NCBI RefSeq assembly: GCF_032854445.1
Contig: NC_088295.1
Location: forward strand, 30,562,470-30,615,384
From: Liolophura sinensis
Lineage: Eukaryota; Mollusca; Polyplacophora; Chitonida; Chitonidae
DNA: 52,915 nt
Direction of reading: 5' to 3'
In this document: one piece after another, positions 14,701-26,700 of the stretch
Layout of the letters: each line of letters starts with the position of its first letter
Position numbering within the stretch: the first letter of the stretch is position 1
Notes under the pieces: generated by a model
Seen by the model: the letters and a program-made list of their open reading frames with translations, nothing else
The model's database searches: none
What the model was told of the DNA's origin: nothing
Program-made: the position numbers and the translations under genes

Positions 14701-17700
14701 AGCGGAGACCCTCCCCTGGAGAGGTAGTTAGACACATCACTTTCAGGCTGCCACTGTTTGCCAAAAGAGCAACACAGGCTCCGACCCACACAGCCACTGC
14801 CAGGGGAATATTTGCACCAATTTGTAGTGTCAATTCAGGGCTGATTTTCATGTTTGATTTTCTATTAATCCATCACACACTCCACAAGCCATGGTTGAGC
14901 AGTAAATCAAATTTCCCACACATACCACTTGGCACTGATCAATACTCCCCATATTCATAGGAACGCCGAATGTTTACCAGAGACCAACTTCATTCCTCAA
15001 TGGCCGGGCACAAATCACAAACCAAATCAAAATTACCCATTTTACACGTTTCCTTTGGGGGAATAAAACAAATCGCTGCTTTTATCAGATCGTGGAACTC
15101 TTTGGATAACCCCTGATCCCTTCTCTTATCCACTTGCTGGAAGCCTGCAAGATTTTCATGAACTCTAAAACCTCTACACTTAATCAAAAGGTACTGCCTT
15201 GCAGCACACTCCTCTGTCCTTAATAGAAGCTCCCGAAAATTAAGAAATGACCCACAATCACATGCAGCCTTACTGTGGTATATTAGGAAATTACTTTCTT
15301 GCTCCACCTATTTCATCCCTTCGTACAAGATTGCCCAGCTGGTCTATAGAATCTTACAACCATTCCTAATAACAGAACATGATAAAGGTGTTCTTCAGTA
15401 ATAGAGGAAAATTAGTTTTGTGGGACTGTTTTCCTGCATGTTAATCTGTTTCCTTCATTCTTAAATTAATACGAACTATAACATACAAGTATGAAGATAC
15501 ATGTATATATACAATTCATTCATAATACTGGTTTAATACACTGAGCATAAATTCTTAGTATCCAATCATGATGTACTTTATAAAATAGTTATCCCAATCT
15601 AAATTGTTCCATAATACTTAATTACTACAAAATGTGAACTGTGTGTATTGAATGGCAAACTGCATATGCATATCAACAGAAATGCTCTGCACCAGATGCA
15701 ATCAATAAAAACAATCTTTAACAAAAACATTATCCCACCAGTATTCATCCATTCAGGTCTTAGCAGCAGTCCTTAATCAGCACACATTAATCTTCATCTT
15801 TTAGTGTTTGTTAAAAATATGAGGTCACTGAGATTGAGGTGTAAAACTTTGGCACTCAAAAACCGAGGCCATGTACTGGTCAAACTCCTCAAGATGACAA
15901 AAAAAAAAAAAAAAAACAACCATATGTGACATTCCAAAAATATTTACACCACCAATTCATTTTTGTCCAACACTTCATTTCAGAAGAAAAAAACTATGGC
16001 CGAGTCAAAATGAATTGAGAGAAGATTGAGTTGGAATTTTTTGTCAATGATTAACTATTTGTCTCTCAAACAGATTATGGCTGTCTGGGCAAGCTCTCCA
16101 GCATTTACTTCACACAATATAGATGGCAAATCAGCTTGCAGCAAAGAAAAATACATGGTAGCATGTCCAGTGTTTGACTCAGAGATTCACTGTTTCAAAG
16201 TGAAGAAAGGGCACAGATCAAACTCTGGTTTTATAACATCCCTCAGATGTCAAAACAAGGGTAATCAATATAATCATATACAATAAAACTATGGACTGAA
16301 TCATGTTGCAAATGCACTGGGTATCGTTATAGATGGGGAAAGTACTCTGATAACGTACTACTGGATGGAAGTAACCTAGACTTATTCCATAACTGCCCTC
16401 TATGATAATACCTAGTCGTTTATTTGTGAGCAAAACAATAAGCTGTTTTGAAGCCAGTGTCTCGTAGAGGTCTATTATTATTGACAAACCCAGCACTGCT
16501 GCTGTTCGGTGTGGGGTGCAGATCAGGAGACATTTCTCAAGCTTAGCCTCATTCCCAAGGGTCATCACTTAACGTCTGATCTCACAGACTGTAGAAAGGT
16601 GGCATTGGGATTCGGTAAGCCATCCCTTATCACCGAGGGAAAATGTTGATCATAGAGGATCAATTTCACCTTCGACGCCAGCCCCATTGATCTTGCGCTC
16701 AACAGAAATGGCGTTAAGTATTGGCAAAACTGTTCACTTCCTGTCGCTATGTTTGTGTTTTAAGCCAGCTTGAAGAAGGCCTCTGTCTGTTGACACAGAC
16801 TGCACTTCAACAGCCTTTTCAGTCAGCTGAGAGTTTATCTAGCCAAGCGGAATAAAAATGGCCCTGAGAAAATGCCTCATACATGTAGCATATGCGCATT
16901 CAGGGCAAAGAAAAATCAACAAATATGAAATCAGATCCTTTGGCGAATACAGACAAAATCAATGATAATATGAGAAAACACTGAACATGAAGTATTAAAG
17001 GACAACAACAGAGCTGCAACAACAACCTGAAAACATTCCTAAATGTTTCATAAAATACACATGTACTACACATCAAAATGTCATGTTCTGTTATAAATAT
17101 AAAATAATTGTCTGATTTTTTTCTCTTTTTTCTATTTAATAAATGTAAACCAAATTTGGTCAAAATCTGTGAACTTACCTGTAATGCTATCAATGTAAAC
17201 TAGATTTTGTCACGATTTGTCACTTTTCTGTTATGTTATAAATATAAACCAAATTTTTTTAAATGTAAATCAAGCATGTACAAAAATATGCATGTTACAC
17301 AAATAATTATACATTAGAAACTTAGAGCTTACCATTTCTTTTTTCACTATCCGCTGGTTTCATCTGTATTGGGTGATGCATCTGAAAAATATGAAAAGAA
17401 TTCCACATGCCATAAAGCTTTCACACAGTTTTCAATTATATATTTCATACAAAAATGATGGGTAACAACATAAATGTATACATCTGCTGAAAGTTGGGAT
17501 AGTGCATTCTACACAAAGGTCACTCTGACATACATGTATCCAGGCGAAAGCCTTAAATTTACTCATGTGTTGAAAGAGTAAAACAAACTCTGATGCTAAT
17601 ATCAACAGAGCATATCACAAAAAATAAAGTTCAAATATGCATAGAAAAAACAGGTCTGCAGATGTTCTGATTTTGATTTTGGTGTTTTTGGAACCACGTG

Positions 17701-20700
17701 CAGGTAAAGCAAATGACAATTCTCAAGTCAATGGGCAGAGAACAGCAAACTGATGGAGGTAAGTAAACACTGAAATGCCACAGGAACACCAGGAATCAGC
17801 TTTACAAGCCAAAGTACCTAACCTTTCCATAGACAACATCTAAAGTGCCACACTTTACACGCATTATATGTAAATTGGCCCGGCATTTAATAGAACATGG
17901 CAGTGAAACCATATTTATGCAGCTGATCTGTGGTACTTTTTACTATCACGCATGTGCATTGTACTTCATGCACATGTAACATTTTATGTTAGTCTTTAAT
18001 AACTGTCATTAATTTGGCACAAAATGAAGTGTTCCACCACAAAATAGTTTTGCCTTTGCATGAATCTCTAGAGGACAGTCTTACAATGCTGATGTCACTT
18101 CCTATATGTGGTGTACATGTACTGAATATCAGCACCATGTGATACTGGCAACAGAAGTCCATGTTATTGTATTAACAATGCCGAGCTGCACCTGCTATAT
18201 GAACATAACAGATGCTCATGTGAAGGCATTGATAAATGACAAGATTTAGCTCAATAAAGGTAATGTTCATCAGCACTGACCGATGTATGAGAACCAACCA
18301 TCTTGACCTTCTCTAAAGTAAAAAGCACAGCTATAATATACAGATAAATGTGCAATTCATTATTACAACTACATGTAGTGTACATACATTTTATTTGCAT
18401 ACAACAACTTCACTATAAAAATCTTGAGCAGATCATGCGCGAAATTAAAAAAAATGGGCCTCAAACACTCATTCAAAACAACAACATATGTGCACATGTA
18501 TGACTCTTGTTGCAAGTAGTGTATGTATGTATTTACCTTCACTGATACTCCAAATTTTTAAGCATTAACTGTGTTTGTTGTACTGACAAATGAGGCAGTC
18601 CCAGATAAATGAAGGGCTGATGAATCATTCTGTTAAAAGTTATTCAGAGGGCATGAATTGTAATTTCTGAGCTTATCTATGTTTCAATAAAACAGGAGTT
18701 TTGTAGCGACACCTGTGCATCCTGATAACTCTAAGCCCTCCCAGCAGACCCCAGTGGAATCCAATACTTTATGGTGACACATCAATGAAAGCAAACCACA
18801 ACGAGCAGTTAATTGATCACCCAACATATCATTAAATCCAGAAGCTTTCGTACAGGCAATTAATTAAAAAATGATAAATGACTGGTCCCAACATGATTAT
18901 GAGGAGAGTGTTAGGACAGATCAATACTTATATGGAGGATGAGGGTTGGAGCTATGCTGAACAATGCAGGGACCAGGAGACATATGTAAGGGTCACTCCC
19001 CTACAAATCCTGCAGTTTTCGGTCAGGCCAAGTGATTTTATCAGGCTCAATCAATCAAACAGTTGCAAAGTTTTGTGAGGTGACAGTCTGAAGAGGGAGC
19101 AAAAGTTAAGGCATATTGATTGATTCTCCTTCCTGCTTCTAATTGACTGACAGGAGACCAAGAAAACCTGAAGATTCTCCTCAAACATATATCCTTCACA
19201 TGCCAAGCCTGTTGGAATAACAACAATCAGACTGGGGAAACCACAGGCGAACTGGGCTGGGAAATAATAGGGGTTGCCAGGGCGCCAGTGGTAGAGGCTC
19301 ATCACACTAAGATGTGCAGGCTTGTTCCTCTTCTGGCAAATCCATCAATTCAGCAAGCATGCCCAGTTCCTATCTCTGCTGGCCCCAACACCATGGCCAA
19401 CGAATTTCACACAGACACCCTTACAGGCTGGTGTTATCTGTACTTGTCACATGAGGACTACTAACAGTTACATATTGTGTACACATGTCAGGCCAAGGCC
19501 AGGCATGAATTCAGCATATGTTCCACAGACAGGAGAGTTGCTTATGTCATAACTGATACATCTTGATTGAATCTGACACACATCATATGTAAGTGTACAC
19601 AATAGCTGGAGCAGGAACCTCACATCTGTTTCTCAACTGTCCAGTCCGATGTCTAACACCCATTGGACACTCCTACCAATTAAACTACATGACCTTCACA
19701 GACTGGCCTTTAAAAGTACAGGCACAACTGATGAAACTTCTTGAATGCATCTAACACAAATGAACTTGACAGACTGGCAGCAGCACCTCACATTCCTGAA
19801 CAGCCCAGCACAATATCTATTATCCCTTGTACCCTCATACCAAACTACAAAATCTCCTACATCTGGATTATTTCTTCCCATACTTATTTTAGCACAGCAC
19901 AGGCACTGTTTCAGTTTTCTTTAAAGATGCTGTTCATTTTTTTTAATATTTGATCATATCTTTAATATTTATAAAACATTCGACACTTTCAAATGTATGA
20001 CAACAGGTAAATTAGATGGACTTTCGCAACAATGGTATTATTTCAAATAAATTATGTATTTTCCATAAGATACATGTAGATACATGTTGTGTGAGAAATA
20101 TACAAGAATGTTTCAAAGAGACACCATCTGAAAGTATATCTGGATAATCATCACAGAAGAAAAGAATTTATTTAGTTTGGGGAAAATGTATTCATTTCAT
20201 TTTATCTCATCATTCTTGATGCTCAAGGGTTTGTCACTTGTAAGACAATGACAACTTGTAAGACAAAATTTGTGCACTTTTCACTTTTTCCTTTTCCAGG
20301 TGTGAAAGTGTCCATAGTGAAGTTTATAATATCACCCATATAATTTGTTACGCAACAAATTCCTGTTAACTACTCTTCAAATTTCATCTGCGATGTACTT
20401 TTTATCCTGCAATATGGTACAGTATGCAGTTACGTAAAAGTAAACAGTACAGGGGTTAATGGGGTGAAGGACTTTCAAGAGCCATATATTACCAGGGCCA
20501 TTTGTCACAGGGATTGGTAATTAGACAGCAGTTTGGAACCCAGCTTTCAGGCTAACAGGAAAACTTCTCAAACGTGATGGAGTGGGCTGTCTGTGGCATC
20601 AAGAGAGCTGCTTTCACAGGCACTGCATGTAAGGAAGCTGGAATGGCTTTAGCAGGCTTAAGGTAACAATCTCAGACTGCTGGTCTACAGCCAGTCACCA

Positions 20701-23700
20701 GGGAAGGATAGAAGCTCAGACTTCCTTTGCCTACAAACTGCCAGGCTCTGAGTGGATCACCAGGGCAAACTAGAGCAGGAAGTGTTCCATGGACCCCATT
20801 TCAGTGTGGCCAAGCTTCTATCACAGGTTTATTTCTCAGAGGCTGCCGAAGATCCTTGTCTGTTGCTCATATAGCAGACAGTAAACTTCTACACTGGCAA
20901 GATTCCTCAGTGGCTAATGTAAGGTTAGGTAATTCTGTCAAGTCTCCAGAGAGAACATGTAGCTACAGGACATCCATGGAAAACATAAGCTGGTAGATAG
21001 ATGAAGTTGGAGGAATCATACCGACACAGTAATGGACATGAATGGTGCATGTATGTACATGTACATACATGTAACTCATACATACAGAATTCTGTACAAA
21101 GCTTTACTGATACATATATTTCTGTTTCAGATTAAACTGAAGTCTACAACAAACTCAAATATATTTCTTCACATGTATATGTTTACAAGTCAATAGATTC
21201 ATGGATGGAGGAAAAATGGGAACAACTCAAGGTAAACAGAAAGCGCCAAACCAATTGATGTAATGGAGCGAAAAGAACTAGATCCAATACAGTAGTTTCA
21301 AGTGACAAAGCCCTTAGACCAAGCTTTATTAGGTATGACTTCAATTATGCCTGTATTACAATGTGTGTTCATGAAAAGGAAAATCAAACAGAATATATAA
21401 ATGGACATATATACCAAATGAACTCTTGAACAACACTAAAGTTAATTTATTTGAAGTATACATGAACCCAAAAATGAATAATTTCATTTAAAACCATGTA
21501 CATGTAAATGTTTATCTGAACTTCATTGTTGTTTTCAACCAATAAAATGAAATTGCATCAGAAACTAAACCATGTTGTCCCCACAAATAAAAGAAATTTC
21601 AGGGTGTGTTGTAACAGCAATGCATGGCAAAGTTAAGTGACACACAAGAAGATCAAATTGCATAGATTTAAGTGTCCTTCCTATATGTACAACTACATGT
21701 ATTACACTTCAGGATGTTTACTGATATGCCTTACATGTGAACACATGAATAAGCTCTTCTTTCCATATTAAGGATAACTTTAATGTTCAAATGGTGCATG
21801 CAAAATATTGGCAGGTAGGCATGTGTAACACTCTGTAACAAAACTTTCAAATTAGCTTGTAAAGAACCCATGGGATGTTCAATCCTCACACGTTCTTATA
21901 CTATGTCAGCTTTCACAACTAATGAGGTAGAAAGCCTCCTTTTTTAGAGAAGTTTGATTTCTTTTTCATGGGTGATAAGCGTAGGCAGGCGTTAAGTTTG
22001 GCTTGCAGAATTGGCAGTGATGATGAGTTGGTGAGGAGAGTTGTTAACTGAGCGCTGTGCTCTGGCAAAGCTTCAATAATGCGTATCTCCTGCGACTTAA
22101 ACTGTCGTTTTCCAGCAGCCTGGGCCGATCTGGAGGCTCTGGTCATTGATTGAGACCTTGGTAAGGTCCAGTAGTGGTGAGGGTGCCTGGCAGGCTTGGG
22201 GTGAGGACGTGTGCCTATTGATCTCGTATCACTGGGATTTCCCTCAGCCGGTTTACAGACCCTGATGAAGGACAAATGTCAATCTGCTTAATGATACATG
22301 TCAACTGTAAATCTGGGTGGAACAGGCCAAATTCACATTGCCTAAGAATAACCACTGCTCACTGCTACTTCAATTTCTTTCCAAGAGAACACCGGTTAAC
22401 CCACTTTATCTTAGTTGTAATTTGATGGGGGGTGGTGAAGAATACAGCTAACAGGGTTTGCAGCTCACTGCCACAACTTCCTCTTTGAAGAGCCCAGTTC
22501 ATTTACAGCTGGACACAAAATACTGGCATTGTGCACTGCCTTAAAATCAATCAAGAGCTCCTCAGGTGGCCTTCAGGTGTTTCATCATCTTCTACAGAAG
22601 CTCTGATAGAATGAAAACGACTACTTCAGAGAAAGTCCAGAGAACTTTGGATAATACACTCTCACCTAGATGCTACTGCTAAAAACATGGAATTTCCAAC
22701 CCCAATGAACTGCTGTACTCTTTAGCCTAGAATTTGCTGAACATGCATGCTGGTTAATAGCATGTAAGTCACGGTATAAAATTGATATCTAAATATCTCA
22801 AGGGTAAAGGGTGCCTTTCTTGAATTTCGCAACACCTTTGACAAATGCATAGATTCAGTACTAATCTTTTCCCCCTGGCTTGGCTACATCTTAACAAGTA
22901 CCTGTAAGCCAGAATGTCAAATACCTGGTCAAGGGCATTGGATCATATTTGAGCAAAAATTTCCTCATTCCTTGTTTTCATATGTGTACTGGTCTTCAAG
23001 AGATAGCTGTTTTGAGGTTGATGCCTTGTGGAGCATCAAATTTAAAATAGGAGAAGGTTATACTATCTGAATAGTTGGTTAGTAAGTCCAGCTCATGGTG
23101 GCTTCCTCTCTGGCCGTACATGGGAAGGTCTACCGGCAGCCTGTGGATGGTTGTGCATTTCTCCTGAGCTCTGCCCGGTTTCCTCTCACCATGAATCCAC
23201 CATGTAAGTAAAATATTCTTGAGTACGGCGTAAACACCAACCAAACAAATTAATAAATATACTATCTGATGAGTATAAATACTTTTAGGGAATATTTACA
23301 TGGTAGTTGTTGGGGATGAGGAACCAATGGGCATGTTAGAAATTGACTGGAGCTTTCAGAAACCATGCTCCTGACCAAAAAAGAAGACAAATGCTCCATT
23401 CTGAATTCACTTTTTTTCTAATATTAAACAGTATAAACGTAATAATATACACAGCAGTTTGTCAATTTCCTTGACCAGAACCTTGTACTACATGGTTCAG
23501 TAAACTGATATTTCTTCCATTCATTCCAGATGATCTTGCCAACGCAAGAAATTGGTTACATGTATGATGTACATGTATATACATACGGATTCTCCTCCAA
23601 AAGGCTAACTATTTCAGACAAGCCATTTATCAGTTTTCTCTTGCACATAACTGTTACGAGTAAGTGAAATACAGTATTCTTCATTCAATGTTGCTGGCTG

Positions 23701-26700
23701 AATTGATCCGAAACACCACCAGCAAATTTCTCAAATGAACAGAAATGAAATATGACTGATCTTTCCATGATTGGCACAGTTCTACACCTGTAAGTTGTCT
23801 GAATGTTCGTATTCATGGCTTCCCCCTTGAAATGCTGATGTCAACCCTTAGAGCAGATGTTCATGTATGAAGTTCTTCAGCAATAGGAAAGAAGCAGCTT
23901 GTTTTGTCTCAGGAGCTCCTCCGCAGATAGACTAATTTATCACATTCAGACAAATGGCTGATGCTACAAATTATTGCTGACTGAAAAAAAAAAGCGAAAC
24001 CCCCCAAAGATGAGCAGTATCATGTGGAGCCTTCACTTATAAGAGAAATCTGATATAGATAGGCTTATCTTTCTGCACTGTGAGAACTGCCTGAGAATGA
24101 CTACAGTAATACATCTATTATACAGATGCGAATCCTGTAGATTTATTACCCGTCCACACCTTGACAGCTGTTATACAATGTGTGTCATTACACACAACCT
24201 CTGATGCACATTTACCACTTGATGTGTTGTATGCAGACAATGAGAACATCAGTAGATCTATACACTACTGTGAACAGGCCATTTTGTTTATTGACAAATT
24301 TTAGATGGTTGCTTACACTCCACTGTTTTCTTTCAAATAAAAAAAATATGTAACTGTAAAATCAATAAGTAATCTGTTCTCCAGCAAATCAATAGCAGCA
24401 TATTCACTGATGCAGACTGATTCCTATTTTTCCATCTTCAGAAGAACTACACTCTGTATTTGTTGACTGCATGCAAGCAAAGAAAATAGCAATGAGCATC
24501 AGAAAATAATAAATTGAGAGGAAAATTATCTAGAAATCAAACCAATCCTCTTAACATTATAAAGTGTCTCAGTGGCCATCATTTCAGTTGCAGACATGGG
24601 ACCATGGCATTATAATCTTATTCACTGAATCTCAAGGGCTGGCTAAATGATATTGGAATGTCTCCGATTCCCTATCATTTTCAGCATGAGCGAAGCTTCA
24701 TGCGAGCTGAGGCCACATAATAAGTGGCCATGAGAAGACGCGTAAAAGCCTTTCCTCAGGGCTTACCATATTTCTAATCTTAGACAGAACTGAATTGTTA
24801 ATATTAGAAACGTGGCTGAAAGGTGTCTGGTAACTGCCAATAATTCAACTTGATTCTCAGCTTGAACTCCATTTCATGTTACCTTATGCTAAATTGTCTT
24901 CAACACCACAAATTTTACATGCAAGCAAAAACATACGACATCATCATCATGTCACAGAAAAAAACAGCGAAGCACAAATAAGAACTTTGATGATGTAGAT
25001 GAGCAGCATATTCAAGAAAAAAACTTTCAAACCAACACCAAAATTCTGTACACTTTATGGATATCACCATAAATTCAACGCTGGGTTAAATACATGAAGA
25101 GATGTTATTGCTGTCCACCATACAAGGCAAGGAAGCAATCTGTCCTTTTGCAGTAAGTTACAGCCAAGAGGGTGTATAAATTTTTCATTTCGTTATTAAC
25201 CATTTCGTGGCTACTCACCTCGAGTTCCCCCAGAAGGGAATTCTTGAAAAAAATCTGTTATTTTACATTAAGATCTCTGAAATGAGTCGTGTAAATCATT
25301 TCCCAAAGCCCCCCACCCCACCCCCCACTTCCCAGGTCATGAAATGGGCAGACAGGTTTTTATCTATTAAAGCTCAAGTCATCTAGATGGCTGAAAGTAT
25401 AGACAGTTATCCTATAGGATTTGATGTACTAGACCTTGGCTCTGCAGTGTGGCAATCAACTGCTTCAAGTGTGAGAAACCCATTTTGACAGCTTATTCTT
25501 CTTCCACTTACTGGAGCCGTCCAATAACTGCCATGTGTGGGGTAATCATGGACAAGCCTTTTTACCTTTAACCAGTTGATCAAACTTCACAATCAGCATT
25601 CTCAAATCCATTTTATGCACAAGGAGATTTTTTTCTTTTTTTCTGGACATTCTCTCCCAGTTCTTTAATTACCTAGAGCATTGATCTGCTAAGCTTCAGC
25701 TTTCCACTGCTATCAGTGTACCATTCTGATAAGACACTGCCATTTATAGCAGTATAAAATCTGGAGGCACATTTCAATATCATAAGTCTAGTGGTTACTG
25801 ACCGGATGCCAGGCAGGCCAAGCCTCTTGTCCAGGCAGTCAGCTGGAGGGTGTACATGCTAAGATCAGGGGGGAATAATTAAAGTGAGATTAACAGGGGT
25901 TTGCAAGTGCACCTCAATACCACTGCCAACATCTTTCGTCCTCTGATGTTTCCTGGTCATATATTGCTTTAACCAGGGCTGAACTTCAAACCACTCCAGC
26001 TGTTCAAGCTCAGCCTGTTTTAATTTCACCTGGACAGGAGTCAACATGCAGGAGACACCCCACCACTTCATCTCTTGGACCAGGTCAAGCAGGCTGAAGA
26101 AGACAAATTCACGGATTGCTATCTGGGACTGCTGTGTATGGTCCGATACTATTCAGCATGCACCTTAACCACAGTATTTCAGCCAGGTGAAGGCTCCCCA
26201 GTTATATCAAATTCTTGTCAGGTACTAGGAACACACAGCTGCTTAAAATATCAGTAACAAAATAGGAGCTAAACAATACATGTAGCTTGTCACTATTGGC
26301 TTTCCATACACACAGTTACACTCTGTGTTACTGTATAACAATTAGAAAACCACAATTCACATAACCATATATTTTATTACATAAACCACCTGACAATAAC
26401 TTCAAGATCATGTTTCTATCTCACTCCCTTGTAACCGATATGATCTTTCTGTGGACTGGCACAAAACATCCAAGAACAAATTTTCTTGCATCTGCAAATA
26501 ACAGACTATGACTAATTTTGTATGAATCTATGAAATGAAGCAAAGGTGTGCAGTACGTATAGTTGAACATGTGCTTGTCAAGAAGAGCGATTCAACGATG
26601 GTAAACACATTTAATGGATGGCATCAATGAGGCTCTGTAGGCAGGAATGTGCAATAACAGATACCATGCTCAAACAGTAAATTCTTTATGTTTGATCAAA

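Larger units (their letters stand above)
7068..17332. other. Intron 4 (between exons D and E), about 10.3 kb
   Basis: Contents: a short SINE tail fragment (7141-7195), a poly(A) run (15899-15916), an imperfect ~50-bp tandem repeat next to exon D (17141-17280) and a few denser, less repetitive islands (around 8730-8900 and 16560-16830). Open stretches such as 14990-15307 (minus) resemble no family I recognise. I see no RNA gene. Confidence 0.65.

Noticed and set aside
21919-22275. 118-codon minus-strand frame rich in Ser, Arg and Pro
   Set aside because: No recognisable family and no convincing splice sites in a phase that would fit CELF exons C and D.
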